Assembly: GCA_001692895.1 (NCBI GenBank)
Contig: KV748196.1
Span: 1 to 64,000, forward strand
From: Cenococcum geophilum 1.58
Lineage: Eukaryota; Ascomycota; Dothideomycetes; Gloniales; Gloniaceae
DNA length: 64,000 bases
Reading direction: 5' to 3'
Every line of letters starts with the position of its first letter. The first letter of the stretch is position 1. Shown here piece by piece: positions 23,600 through 36,239 of this stretch. The position numbers and the translations under genes were made by a program. Below the pieces are notes generated by a model. It made no database searches, was not told the DNA's origin, and saw nothing but the letters and a program-made list of their open reading frames with translations.

Positions 23600-25990
23600 A
23601 TAATTAAAATAAATCTTATTAGGGAAGGACTAAATAGCTTTTATAATTTATTTAACTTAACTTATTAGGATTTAGGCATCCCTAGCTCTTTAGACTTATT
23701 GCGCTAGATAGGCTATAAAGGTAATTATTAATTTATCTGTTATAGGTTCTCTCTAATATATATAGGGCTTAAAAATCTTATGGTTAATTTTATCCTAGTA
23801 TTATAGAACCTTCTTACTACTTAACTACTCCCGTCTAGCGCTAGCTGCGGTACTTTTTATAGTAACCTTTTCTAACTCCTCCCTTTAGTTAATTCTAACA
23901 ACTTTAATATTAAACGGTTTACCCCTTTCCTAAAAATAGTTATTAATCGCGAATTAGATAAGGACGTTTAGAGTAATACTATTACTACTATAATAGAGTC
24001 TACGCCTCCCCCCTAACTGCTACCACTCTATATTTAATAAACCCTATATCTGCGTAATATAAGCAGCTTTACTAACTCGTCTAAATATAGGAAATACGTA
24101 GATTATATTCTAAAGGAGGAGCTAGGCTCTCTTTATGTAGGGATTCCTGGCTTATATAAAGCATTCTTTAGAAAAGTAAAAGGTCTTAAAGAGGTAAGCG
24201 CTGCCGTTTTTAAGAAATGCAAGAAAGGGGATAATCTACTATATGCTGAGGGCGGCTAGCGTAACTGGCCTAAAAGCGTAGAGTAGATTAATGTCCTAGA
24301 GTGGTTTAATAACCTAATTAAATCATTTTTGGGCTTTATAAAGGAGTATAGGTCCGCCCTAAAAATATAATAAACGCTTATCGTATATACTAAGTAGCCC
24401 TTATAAGGGTCTACAGCAAAGCAAAAGCTAGATATTAGTTTTATAGATAATTTAATAGCTAGCGAAAGCTCTTAATGCCATTAGTTGTATATACTTATGC
24501 TAGGAGAGCTAAAGAGTAATCTAAATACTAATATAGCTTTATAGGTATAGTTTGATTTAGGAAAATATATAAGAGAAGTCTTCACCACTTAAAACACTTA
24601 TTGCTTTATCCTAAGCTTTACCCTCTATAAATCTATTATACGACTATAGAAGTATAACTAGGTAGGAGGTATTATATTATTACCATTTAATATTAATAAA
24701 GACGGACTATAATTTACCTTAGTAATATTAGGATTTATCTAAATAAATAAGAAGTAGCTTAAGTTTAACCCTACTATTTTAACATCGGACGGTAAGCGAT
24801 ATATTAAGGTTGTGCGTAATAATTAGACCGAGCATCTTATCCTTAATAAACCTATAAAGTGGGTACGCTATATCGCTAGTTAAGCGACTACTTACTAGAA
24901 AGTATACCGTAAGGAAGATACCTCTAAGATACCCCTCGTTATTAAAGACTTATAGTAATACCTATAGCGCAAGGAAAAAGGTAAACTACTGCGTAAGGTA
25001 ATGGAAAAAGAAGTAGTTAACGTGGCTAGGTACTATTACTACGAGACAGTTTATATAGGCGGTAAAGAAGATAATATTTACAATAACGTCTATAAAGGGC
25101 TAGATATTATAAAAGCGATAAACTATAAGCTAAAAGACTTAATAATACCTCTAAGACCGGCTAAAGTAAAAATTAGTATAAGGAAAGGCCGAAGTTCTAG
25201 CAAAAAGAAGTCGTCTAGCTATACTAACGCCCTATTACCGCCCAGTAAGCGTACGTATTTGGGCTCTCCGCCTAAAGGCGGAAGGCGCCTTATAACCCTA
25301 AATTAAGTATATTAACGCGTTATTACTAAGGACTATAGAAAGCCTCTTTACAAGGTAAGCTCTTAGGCTGCAATACTTACTACACTAAAGGGTGGCATTA
25401 AAGGATATAAGTCTTTATATACGTGGGCCGGTATTACCTAATATAATATTTTAATAGGTAACCTTATAATAAACGAGGAAGATAATAATCCTTCTTAGCT
25501 AGTATTCTTAATCGACTTTAATCTTATAATTAAGGAGTAGTAGGAAGGGCCTATAGGAGCGTAGGGTAAGACTGGCATAAGAGCATTTATAGCGATTAAA
25601 GTACTCCTAGGCGAGATATATTTAGCTTAATATAATTTTAAGTCGTTCTTTTAGGTGCTATTTTAGATATATATTTACTATAATAGACCTAATAAAAAAG
25701 GTAACGTTGTTAATAAGTTTAATAAGTAGAATTCTATAGATATAAAAGAGCTAGCTAAAAAAAAAAGGGGGCAGTAGCTAATAAAGAGGATTTTCTTAAG
25801 ACTGTAAGTAATAACTTTTTACTATACTATTAGCCACTAATCTCTTAGGTTAATAAATTGCGGAAGGTAGTATTTTTAGGCGGTAGGAGGCAAAAGAGAA
25901 AGGATAAAAAAAACTTCCTTTTTAAATAAAGGAGGTGCTTTAGGAAGTAAGGAAAATCTAAAGGTGCTAGTAGAGTAGATAGAATAATAT
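23600..25990 (+). pseudogene. FunK1-type fungal protein kinase, RIP-killed
   Basis: A nearly full-length relic of about 800 codons. The N-terminal part resembles the usual FunK1 lead-in (EELGSLYVGIPGFY... near 24115). Next come the segments FDLGKYIREVF (near 24555) and VGGIILLPFNINKDG (near 24670). The longest open piece (25001-25306) includes VVNVARYYYYETVYIGG and a Ser/Lys-rich insert. The catalytic region follows: YNILIGNL (near 25440) in the place of the HRDIS-N loop, IDFNL (near 25515) in the place of the metal-binding motif, and GKTGIRAFIA (near 25568) as the activation-segment GT-R-FMA motif. The tail has VNKLRKVVFLGGRR (near 25855), the conserved C-terminal block of the family. Dozens of TAG/TAA codons stand at former Gln/Trp positions. 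FunK1 genes are often multicopy in filamentous fungi, and a duplicated copy would attract RIP. Substrate unknown. Confidence 0.85.
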
Positions 25991-26254
25991 TTTATTGCTC
26001 TTTTACCGTATAAGTAAAGTTTTATAGAGATTTTAGCGGCTAAGGCTAGGTAGTAGCCTTAGTCGAAATATATATAAAATAGCGTAGGGTAAGTCTCCTA
26101 GGCTAAATAAACCTAGAAAAGCGGATAACCTAATCTTCCGCTTAATTATTAGGTCCCTATACCCTATTATCCCGTATAAGCTTTAGATTTCCATAAAATA
26201 TATAACCTACTCTCTAGCCTATTAGAAGCCGCCTTATACCGCCTAAATAGAGGC

Positions 26255-26560
26255 TATAGGAGAGTTAATCCCCTATTTTAACTAATCCCCTACTTAAATA
26301 AGTCCCCTACGGGAGCTAATGCCTACATATTTCGCTGCCCTATAGGAACTAGTCCCCTACTCTAAAAAATCCCTTATAGGATTAAGTCCCCTACTTTAAT
26401 AAATCCCCTATACTAATAAATCCCCTACGCTAATAAATCCCCTACTTTAATAAATCCTCTACTTTAATAAATCCCCTACACTAATAAATCCCCTATGCTA
26501 ATGAATCCCCTACTCTAATAAATCCCTTACTCTGGCGAATCCCCTATAGGCGCTAATACC
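26255..26560. repeat. 17-bp satellite, TAAATCCCCTAC type
   Basis: About twelve or more units of TAAATCCCCTACTTTAA (17 bp) with variants in the last five bases. It follows about 260 bp of unassigned sequence (25991-26254) that contains early degenerate copies. Non-coding. Confidence 0.8.
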
Positions 26561-26579
26561 TATATATTCTACCGCCCTA

Positions 26580-27010
26580 TAGGAACTAATCCCCTATAGC
26601 TTATATTCCCCTATAGCTTATATTCCCCTATAGCTTATATTCCCCTATAGCTTATATTCCCCTATAGCTTATATTCCCCTATAACTTATATTTCCCTATA
26701 GCTTATATTTCTATATAGCTTTTACTCCCTTATGGAAACTATAAGCTATATCTTCTACTACGGAATAAATCCCTTATAAATTTTATTCCTATATATAGTA
26801 ACCATATCTTCTACTACCCTATAAGAACTATACCCAATAGCTCCTACTCCCATATAGCTTTTACTCTCCTATAAAAACTAATAGTAATTTCTTTTACTCC
26901 TCTATAGAAACTAATCTCTTATAGCTTATAGTTCTCTATAGGGATTAATACCTACTTTCTTTGTCGCCTTATAGCTTTTAATTCTTTATAGGAACTAATA
27001 CCCTATAGCT
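26580..27010. repeat. Second 17-bp satellite, CCCCTATAGCTTATATT
   Basis: Seven near-identical 17-bp units from about 26588 to 26710, then increasingly degenerate copies of CTATAGCTT/TATAGGAACTAAT to about 27010. Non-coding. Confidence 0.75.
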
Positions 27011-28446
27011 TCCGTTCTCCTATTTTTAGATCTATAAGTGATCTGCCCGCACTATAGCCTACTATATAGGCTTTATTATTATAGGAGTAAGTAAGTAATT
27101 TTAAGAAGGCAATAAGTAATAATACTACAGCTATAAGATCTATAAGATATTTAACGCTATATATATATAAGCGAATCTACGCATATAAGTTTATATTTTT
27201 AACTAATCTAGTACCTTTAAAGTTACTTTTAAAATCTTAATTTAACGTAAGAGCCTTGCCTAAATGCTTATATATAAGTTTCTCCCCCTTACTTTTAGCT
27301 AAGCCGTAACTAATCTATATAGTGTTCTTAATCTAATATAGTATAATAGTATTAGCTTACTTTAAAAAGGTTTTCTATACCTACTATTTTACTAGTCTCT
27401 TTAGCTCGTTATATCTAAGTATAAGATATATTCTACTCTATATAGCTATATTAAATATAGTAATCCTATTTATTATAAGAAATATAATGCCTTAGAAATA
27501 CTCTATCTATTATAGGAAGACGGATACTAAGCTATTACATCGGATATTATTTAAAGTTCTTTTTATAAGAAAAACATCGGCCTTATCTAAAAAAAGGATA
27601 GCGCTCTAGTAGTAAACGTTTTTAACTATTAGAGTTAGGTTTTATTCTAAATAAGCTAGATCTATATTAAGGTCTCCTATATAAGCCTTTTATTAGTTAA
27701 ACTAGTATATAAATATACTTATAAAGGGGAATAAACTATATAGAGGGGTCTCCTCTAAGATTCGGTAAGTGCTTTAGCTATTAATATCTTTTCTACCCTA
27801 GGTAGGCTACTAAAACGATTGGCCTTTGGGGTAGCTAATGCCTTACTAGAAAACTTACTGTAGTAAAAAAACTAGGCCTTTCCCCTTCCCTTTAATTATA
27901 TTATTAAACTTTAATTTCCTAGACCTAGACTAGTAGCTTTTTATAAGTCCTTAAAGTACTATTTTTTTATCCTCCTTAATTATAAGTGACTTAAATGCCA
28001 AGGCATTCCATTTAATGTCCTTAATATTAGCGACGGCAAATTTACCTATTAGTGCTTATATTAGTATATATAATTCGCTAGCTCTAGAAAAAAAGTATAG
28101 AAAGCTTAACCCTATTTTTTATTTACTAAACTAAAGGCTAGGGCTGTTAGTAGATAGATTAGGTACTTATTATCTCCTATCTCCTTAGGAACTAAACCCT
28201 AATTCTTTATATTGCCTTACTAATTAGTTCCTTAATTAATTACGCTTATTCCGTACGCATCTATAGCAATTAGCTGCTTACTATAGTTAGGATTCTAAAA
28301 ATAAAATACTATTACATTTACTATAATGCGGCCGCTTATAGAAAATCTTAATAAGCTATCTTTAGTCTAGAAAAACGCGATCCCTTTATATTTATAGTAG
28401 TTAATGCCTCTTAAAGACACGAACTTCCGGCCATTACTAATAAGAT

Positions 28447-28648
28447 TATTACGGCACTGACGCGCGTAACCTAGATAGGGCCTAGTCAGGGGGGTTCGCT
28501 TACGTCTTGGCTCCATATATATAGACGTGTCCTTTCCACGACCTTCTTCTTCTCCTTATCTTGATATCCGGGTTAATAAACTACCAATTGTACAGGCTTG
28601 CATACGTTCTACGGCGCTCGTGCCTCAATTGACTAAGTCGCTGTGACA
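28447..28648 (+). repeat. Left LTR of the non-autonomous element
   Basis: 202 bp ending CTGTGACA, identical in length to the right LTR. It contains a TATA-like CCATATATATAG near 28514. Confidence 0.9.
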
Positions 28649-29976
28649 TTATATCAAGATCCCTCAACTGATCGCAGGCTGTTGTATCCCAGGTCAAAGA
28701 AGCCCTGTGGCCTAGGGTAGTTGATGGGTAACGGAGCCCTATATACTAGCAGGCAAAGGAAGGAAGAAGAGCCTAACTCCTATAACAAAGAAGGCAGGAG
28801 ATGCATACTCTGAGACAAAGCAGGAATTATTGTTATTAAAGCCCTACAATTATAGGAATTATTAAAGTTCTACAATTGTAGACACACTCACCGTGGTCCT
28901 GTGGTGGCTGGGTATGGAATCCCTATACTTATAGGTACCCTCCCTTATATTCTCTTCTTTTTTTCTTTTCTCTCTACCAAACGGCCGCCTATGCTATGGG
29001 GAAGCACGTGCCGAGCAGTAACCTCTTTCCGACCGTACGAACTCGTCGACCGACCGAGCAACGCGTACATCTGTTAACCGAACGCGTGTGCCTACCTACC
29101 TACCTACCGATCGATCGCCCGATCAACCGACCGTACGTCTCTCTATCGGACGCTTGCACCGTACTGCTACCTAAATAGTCCTTTTTAACAGACACTAAGC
29201 TACGTATGCTGCGAGGAACGAAATCGGTTAATACTGAGACTAGTGCTATGCACTGGCTGCGATAAACGACCCCAACGGATACTGAGTTGTACGAGCTTCG
29301 AGGAACGAAATTACTAGGACTATCGACGCTGGCATCACTCTGCTATTAACTATCGATCGCGCCGATATGCATACGATCCATATACTAGACAACAGTAGCG
29401 CCGATACGCCTGCTACTACGACTTAACTACAACTATGCCGATACGCCTACAGTCCATTAACCGTACGATCGTGCCGTTACGCCTACGATCCACAACTTCC
29501 GCTTGCATCGTACTGCTACAACAAACGGCTGTACTGCCCTGCCACAGTCGACGAGACAATAATCGTGCCTCTACGCCTACGATTACTCGACCAATCGATA
29601 GCCCGAGCTCTACGTTCGACCTGCTATTACAAGACAACCGATAGACGAGCTCTGCGCTCGACCACTATCGTTACCGCCGCTAGTACCGTACTACTACCCG
29701 AACACAGCTGCTCCTACCTGCAGCTAAACCTTAATTCGACCACTACTGCTCCTGCCTGCAGTACCACAATTGACTTCTGCTGCTACGCCCGCAGCACTAC
29801 GATCGACCCTCGCTGCTCTGCCTGCAGCATTCTAACTAACACTCGCTGCTCTGCCTGCAGCATCTCATCGACTACTGCTGCCCCACCTGCAGCAAATAAC
29901 TACAACTGTATAAGAGGTAGAAGACAAGCACCTAAGAATAAAGCTTAAGGGCAAGCTTTTTTGAAGGGGGGGGTAA

Positions 29977-30178
29977 TGTTACGGCACTGACGCGCGTAAC
30001 CTGGATAGGGCCTAGTCAGGGGGGTTCGCTTACGTCTTGGCTCCATATATATAGACGTGTCCTTTCCACGACCTTCTTCTTCTCCTTATCTTGATATCTG
30101 GGTCAATAGACTACCAATTGTACAGGCTTGCATACGTTCTACGGCGCTCGTGCCTCAATTGACTGAGTCGCTGTGACA
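29977..30178 (+). repeat. Right LTR of the non-autonomous element
   Basis: 202 bp, TGTTACGG...CTGTGACA, preceded by a poly-G-containing purine tract. A degraded relative of this LTR occurs at 63560-63808. Confidence 0.9.
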
Positions 30179-31515
30179 AAGATCCTACTTTACCTCGGCT
30201 TATCTCTTATAACGCTCTAGCGGAAATACCTTAAGAGATATAATCTTTATAGTTAAATAGAATTCCGGAATAGAGAGGGTGGTTTTTACCTTATTAAATA
30301 CCTTCCTATTATAACCAAAATAGTAATAGTTAAGTTTAAAGCTCTTTTTGCTAAAAAGTAAGGTTTTAAAGTTGCCTAAATTATATATAAGGCATCTTAG
30401 TTAATCTAAGCCTTCGCAAATCGTAAGGACATATATATTTGGTTTAAATAAGGCCTAAAGGAGATTAAAATTAATTTCGCCATAGTTTAGAAGCGGTAGG
30501 AGACTATTAGTTATAGGCGTAAAATAGTCTTTAAGAAATCTTAGTAACCCCTAAAGGTGCCTAGTGCTAATTAAGTTAGGAGAAAAACTTTCTTAGTATG
30601 TTTTTAACTAGGGTAGGAAATTAAATATAAGGTTTATAGAGATTTAGAAGTTAAGTTAGAATAAACTATATCTATAAAAAGGTCTACTTACTATAGGCTT
30701 ATCTTCCTAAAGGGAGATAGCTTATATACCACTTAGCACTACCTATAAGGCGTCTCTTACTTCTTATAAATTTATATCTAGGTATATACTATAGTCTTTC
30801 TTATCCTTTTCTAGCTTAAAAGTTAACATCTGAGTTAATATGTTTAAAGGCACCTAAGAAATAAACTAACTTTCTTCCGAAGGACACAAATGTACTAATT
30901 ATATATATTATATTTACTTAATATATCTAGCAAAGTCTCTATAGTCTTATACTGGCAGCTTTATTTATCCTAGCTATAGTAAACGCTATATTAGCGTATT
31001 TCTAAGTATATTTTAGGGATTTCGCGAGCATATATCTTATTTAACACCTTAACTTTAACCTTAGAGCCTCTTACTTAGGGTATCTCTTTAACCCCTAAAC
31101 TTAGGGGAGGTAGAGAAGGTAGAGGAGGTAAAGGGGGTTAGGCCGCTTAGACTATCTTTAATATAGCTATAAGTATTTTAACTATAAGATGCTACGCTAA
31201 CTACCTATAATGCGGATATATTTAGCTTAGGCTACTAGGGGGTATATTTATGCCATTATAAGGTAGCAAAGGCGCTAGCGTAACTGGCTTAGATATAACT
31301 AGCATTATTACTCTATAAAGCTTTAGTAATATAATATTAATCTAAAGTATAAAGTTAGAGTAAGAAGCTAAGTATAGATAGTATTATTTCTTTAAAAGAT
31401 CTACCTTTTTTTATACCCTTTAATAGGACCTAAGCTGCTACTATACCGCGAATATTTACTAGAACCCGCCTTATGCTATATAAATACTTCCCCCTATTTA
31501 TCCTAAGAGATGCTA

Positions 31516-31911
31516 ACGTATTGTACCACCGAGTGGCCGATACTACCGAGTGGCCGATAACCAAAAATTAGGAAATTCATACCTTAATATCTTAACAACC
31601 ACTTAATAATAAACTCTAATAATTTATATTTGGACTTTTATATACACTTTACAGCTTCTATTAAAGTTGCATAGTAATTAGTTAAGTAGTTATTAAGATA
31701 TAGTAATTTGGCTTTATTTTGGCCTCTAAATTATAATATACTTAACTAATTACTATGCAACTTTAGTAGAAGCTGTAAAGTGTATATAAAAGTCTAAATA
31801 TGAATTATTAGAGTTTATTATTAAGTGGTTGTTAAGATATTAAGGCATAGATTTCCTAATTTTTGGTTATCGGCCACTCGGTGATATCGGCCACTCGGTG
31901 GTACATTACGT
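31516..31911. mobile_element. Hairpin MITE with TA duplication (396 bp)
   Basis: Almost the whole element is one inverted repeat around a centre near 31720. The ends read ACGTA(A/T)TGTACC and are flanked by TA (31514-31515 and 31912-31913). Each end has two tandem 17-bp units of CCACCGAGTGGCCGATA type. The interior is AT-rich and non-coding. The core of the hairpin is shared with the MITE at 42141-42556, but the 17-bp units are different. This indicates a Tc1/mariner-pogo-type MITE. Confidence 0.9.
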
Positions 31912-31913
31912 TA

Positions 31914-32405
31914 TATTAATATTATATCTAATATAGTATAAAACTTAACTAAGTAAAGGTATATAGTCTTGCTATAACTATAAAAACAGAACTATAGCTT
32001 ATATTTAGTATCTTAGTTCTAGCACTAGAGTAACGTAAAAGGAAATATAATAGATACGCAGTTATATATATAGTAGAGGCTTATAGCTATCTAATATTAT
32101 TTAAACTAGAAATAATACGGAAAGGAATATAATTAGGGCCCTGTTACCTATTTAGGCTATATAAATTCTATAGACCTAATATATAGAAGCTAGGTAGATA
32201 TTTTAATTAAAGTAAAGAGTATATATAGAATGGGAATAACTATAGGTATACCGCCGCGATTAGTTTAAACTTGCTAGGCTCCGCTATATTTTATCTTATC
32301 CTGCCTATCTCGCCCTACCCTATCCTTTAAATCTCCTTTCTATCCTTCCTGTCCTTCCCGTTCTTTCTTATTCTTTTTACTCCCGTTCTATCTATCTATC
32401 TTTAA
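31914..32405. other. Unassigned spacer
   Basis: AT-rich sequence with pyrimidine-rich short repeats (CCTATC, TCTATC) at 32290-32400. No gene seen. Confidence 0.4.
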
Positions 32406-34310
32406 TTTTATTATATCTTTAAAATTTATAGAATATAATAACTAGCTAATTAAAAAACTTAAAAAAGAATTAGTAATATTTAATAATAATATAAGTTTAT
32501 TACTCTTAAACTAGGATTTTATATTTAAATTATATTATAATTTACTAGGAGAGGATACAGAAAGGTTAGTAAAGTAATTATTATTATATTATAGTGTGAG
32601 GCTATAAGCACGCGAACTTTTAATAGACGTTTTCCGATCTTTAGGTCCTAAAGTGTTCCTCTTATTTACCTTAATAGTATCTATCTTAAAGCTAAGTAAA
32701 ATAGCGCCTTAGATCCGCTTACCTAAAATTTAAAGTTAGTAGGAGACTGCCCTATACCTACTAGGACTAGCTATAGTTATAAAGGAACTTTATAAGGCTA
32801 ATTTAATTAACACTTTAATTTCGTTGTCTTAGAAAAGTTAGTTTTTATAAGTAACTATCGCCACTAATAGAGAAACTCTTTTATCCTAAATAACTTTATT
32901 ACTAATTCTTAATAGAGTAAGGCCAATTGTAAAGTACGTATTCTCCTTTATCTAAGACGCATTTACTAGCCTTTAGTTTATAACCTTATAAAACGGATTT
33001 AGACGTAAGGAGTACTTTATCTTAAAAATATCCTCTTTTAAATATTAATCTTTCTATAGGTATAAAAGGCCTTTTATTTAAACAAATTATTAATAATTCT
33101 TATTAGAGGAATACTTAACACTAATTAAAGACGCTTAGTTACTAGAGAGGCTTTTTAAAGCTTTACTTTCTTAAAGCGCGAATTAAACGCTTAGTATGCC
33201 AGTTTTAAACGCTTATTAACTAACTGCTTATTTATCTTAGAAGGAGATTTATTATATAAAGAAAGCACGCTTTTATTTAATAAAAAAAAAGGGTTAAATA
33301 CCTTTCTCTAAAATTTAGTGTGTTTAATGCTTATCTAAGATAGATACCTCTCCTAAGAGTTCTTTTAGCGCCACTGTGCTAGCGTATTATTAAGTTACAG
33401 ATAAACTATTATTAAAGCGTCCCTAGTTAGAATTATAGTAGATTCTAAGTCTATAAACGACCCTTAATAAAATATTGCTTATAGTTAATATTAATAGGAT
33501 ATCTAGTATTGCTAGGGTAGGGATAATATTATTCTTTTTTATTTACGAGGCGCTATATAATTAAAAACCTCCCTAAGCTATTTAATACTAGGATAAGGAC
33601 GAGCAATTTATAGAGAAAGGAAAAGGAGAGTAGAGGACTAGTGGTTATAAATTGCCTATCTATATATATGCTAAAAGAGGATAATAAGGACGCTCTCTTA
33701 GTACTTAGGATTAGCTATAAGGATAGGTAGAATATCTCTAATTTATTTAGTTTGGGAGACCTAAATACTCTAAAGTTTTAGGAAAATGCTATAGAAGAAG
33801 CTAAAGATTAACTCTTATCTATAAATAAATGGCATATATCGCTTTAGATTACCACTTATTACTACCTCTTCTCTAACTTAATCTATGCCCTTATTATATA
33901 ATATTTATACCTAGTAAAAACCTCTCTTATTACTTATCTATCTTTTATACCTAAAGCTTTAACCAGCTTCCCTTTACCGTCTTTAATATTATATAATATA
34001 CCTTTAAATATTGTAGTTATGTCCTCCGTTATCTTAAATTTATAAGCTCTAATTACCTCCTATTTCCTATTAAGCGCCTTATCCCTAGCCTTAGCGGATA
34101 TAATCTGTATAGCTAAAAGTGTAACTATAAAAGTTAGCAGGACTAGTAGCTATAAAGGAGAGGTATTCTATAGACGTAAAATATTAAGTAAATATTGTCT
34201 TTTATAAAGCTTTTTTAATTATAGATAGCCATCTAAGGAGAAATAGCGGCTACTTTAGGAATTTGTTTTAGAATAAAAGGCTATAAAGTATATACGTATT
34301 AAAGCATAAC
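32406..34310 (+). pseudogene. Unknown RIP-degraded coding-like relic
   Basis: Plus-strand frame-like text extends for roughly 600 codons, with stops mainly at RIP-type sites. Legible pieces include LLGEDTERLVK (near 32540), ELLIDVFRSLGPKVFLLFTL (near 32610), LLLILNRVRPIVKYVFSFI (near 32905) and YIKKARFYLIKKKG (near 33255). The charged, Leu-rich character suggests a soluble helical protein. I do not recognise a family or any catalytic motif. It could be a host gene duplicate or cargo of a larger element. Confidence 0.4.
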
Positions 34311-35480
34311 TATTATAAAAGATGTAAATAATTAGGTATACACTACATGGGTAAAATAGCTAAGCTAATATTTACCTTAATAGTAAGAATAGAATTACTA
34401 GATAACTGTAAAAGGTAGAATATAAGAAATATAAAAAGAGGTAGATTATAGGCTTAAATAAAGAGCGGCTTTACGGAACTATACTATAAATAATTAGCGA
34501 AGTAGGGTTAACGGATATTTATAAGGGAAAATAGAGGTATTGCTATAGCTAATAGGTTTATAGCCGCTTACTTATTAGTGCCTAACGGAAAGGCTTATAT
34601 AAAAGAATTACTAAGCGGCTACCTCTTAGGCTAAGCTACTAGATTTATTTTACCCTATTATTAAAGCTTTCTAGCGTAGAATATTATATATATAATTAGG
34701 CTACTAGCTAAATAGTAGAATAGGTAAGGCGTCCGCTATAACGCGTATTTTAGCTATATATTAGAGTTACTAGATATATATAGCCCTTCACCGACTAAAA
34801 TATCTCTAAGAATTAGATTCTTATAGCTCGTTCTTATTAGTAAGGTAAATTAACGAAAAACTAAGTTTCTATCGTAGTTTATACGCCTTTATATCGTGTA
34901 TATAAGTTAATTAATTATTAATACCCGACTTTATATTATTCGGATTGCCGCTTAGTTTCTACTATATTATATAATTTAAATTAGCTAGCTAGGTTATAAA
35001 CGTAGTTTTAGCCTTATATTTTCTATTATCTATAGCATTGTAAGTAGTAATAAGTGGCTCTTACTTACCGCCATTAAAAAAGCAATGCTTTTGCGGACCT
35101 TTTTATACAGCCCTTATATAATAGGAAATGCGTTATAAATAGATTAAGCTATAAATGGAATATATAACAAGAAATATTAACCGCTAACTAGCACTAAAAA
35201 CACCAGTCCTATTACCAGCGCTAATTAGGATAATTTATAGCCTTAAATTCCAGTTAATAAGAAATAGATCTCTAAGCTAAAAAAGGGCACTATTATTATT
35301 ACCGTCTCTTCCGCCTAATAGGCCGGCCCCTTTTCTTCTATATAGTAGGCCAGGCCTTTAATTTTAAATAATAATACGCCTATAGTAATCTAAGACTTCT
35401 CTTTAGAAAGCGGTCTTTAATCTATTCCTATAAAAGATTATATTCCTCCTTTAAATTAATAAAAATGTCTATTTAAAGCG
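34311..35480 (+). pseudogene. Possible coding-like relic, unknown
   Basis: Scattered plus-strand coding-like pieces between about 34330 and 35440, ending in a Leu/Pro-rich segment (LLLLPSLPPNRPAPFLL near 35290). No family recognised. It may be the C-terminal part of the preceding relic or a separate gene. Confidence 0.25.
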
Positions 35481-35791
35481 AAGTCACGCCTTCCCTCCGA
35501 ACAGCAACATCAATATCTATCACAATTAGCCTTTTAGCTTTTCGCTTTAAAATAAGGCTTATTTAATAGAGATTTTGTTATTTATTCGTCTTATAGCCTT
35601 AATAATGCTATGCCGTACGGCGTTATATTGTTATCGCGATAAAACGTTTTACCCCTAGAGGATCGCGAAGTTTCGCGTCGCGTTTTTCCACAATAGCTGT
35701 TGATAAGTAGTCTTTCCTGATAATTTTTCCCATAGGGTTTTTCAATAGGTTTTGAATTGACGCTTTCCAGCTTCCTTCTCCTATCGTCGTC

Positions 35792-36060
35792 GTCGTTAAT
35801 AGCCTTTGATATTACCTACCCGAACGGTTGTTAATGATACTCTATAGGCGCAAAGAGACGACATATATTCCTACTCCTATAATTGGTTATTGGGCGCAGG
35901 CCTTGTACTGCTAGGTTTGTCGTTAATAGCCTTTAATATTACCTAGGTTCTAGGTTACCCAAATGGTCTTTTAACGATACCCTACGGGCGTAAAAAAAGA
36001 CGAGATATATTCCTATTTCTATATTAGTTGTGGGGCAGGCCTCGTACCGCTAGCTTCTAA
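35792..36060. repeat. Imperfect tandem duplication, about 127-140 bp x 2
   Basis: Two successive copies begin GTCGTTAATAGCCTTT (35792 and 35919) and share ATATTACCTA, CGCAAAGAGACGA/CGTAAAAAAAGACGA and GGGCAGGCCT. The second copy is the more AT-shifted. Confidence 0.7.
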
Positions 36061-36235
36061 CGGTACGCGTTGTTTGGGGCAATGAGTGTGTAATCATCTA
36101 TCACTGCTTGAGATAGTAGGGAACCTACTATGCAATACAGCAGGCTGAGATAATTACCCTCTCCTCGGGCCTACACCCCCCAATACAATACACTATTTAG
36201 AATATATCTCTATCTCTGCGAGTAAGTGAATAGAT
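36061..36235. other. Possible LTR fragment, near-normal GC
   Basis: A stretch (GTGTGTAATCATC... to ...ACACTATTTAG) stands out by its GC content and lack of RIP. It resembles the style of dothideomycete Copia LTRs, but no matching second copy, clean TG/CA ends or target duplication could be placed. Confidence 0.3.
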
Positions 36236-36239
36236 AAGT

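Larger units (their letters stand above)
28447..30178 (+). mobile_element. Non-autonomous LTR element (TRIM/LARD-like), 1.73 kb
   Basis: Two 202-bp LTRs (28447-28648 and 29977-30178) bound a 1.3-kb interior and are flanked by the perfect 5-bp duplication AAGAT (28442-28446 and 30179-30183). A polypurine tract (about 29961-29974) precedes the right LTR. The interior has no gag or pol domain. It contains a 5-bp TACCT run near 29095 and a repeated CTGCCTGCAG-type motif from 29710 to 29890. The frames that span this (such as 29565-29948) are low-complexity Ser/Thr/Cys-rich and I do not accept them as a gene. The LTRs differ at only about half a dozen positions and GC content is near normal, so it is young relative to the dead AAA gene it interrupts. 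Confidence 0.9.
27060..31350 (-). pseudogene. AAA+ ATPase with N-terminal DUF7025-like region, RIP-killed
   Basis: Minus-strand relic of about 780 codons once the LTR insert (28447-30178) is discounted. Upstream of the insert are a Pro/Leu-rich N-terminal stretch (near 31100) and then LWALF-KP- and YFGYNRKVF-like text. After that comes TTLSIPEFY (near 30260), which matches the DUF7025-like region of large fungal AAA proteins. Downstream of the insert come DIKWNALAFKSLII (near 28010), KGKGKGL ahead of a degraded Walker A (near 27885), ILFLDKAD in the place of Walker B (near 27605) and ITNRI in the place of sensor 1 (near 27500). A C-terminal lid-like stretch runs to about 27100. Such proteins couple ATP hydrolysis to remodelling of unknown substrates. 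Many RIP-type stops make it dead. The length agrees with the family (700-900 aa). Confidence 0.8.

Noticed and set aside
26255-26710. CRISPR-like array
   Set aside because: 17-bp units follow each other directly without unique spacers. This is a eukaryotic satellite.
29416-29948. Short frames in the non-autonomous LTR element
   Set aside because: Low-complexity Ser/Thr/Cys/Arg text from CTGCAG-type repeats, overlapping on both strands. No gag or pol motif.
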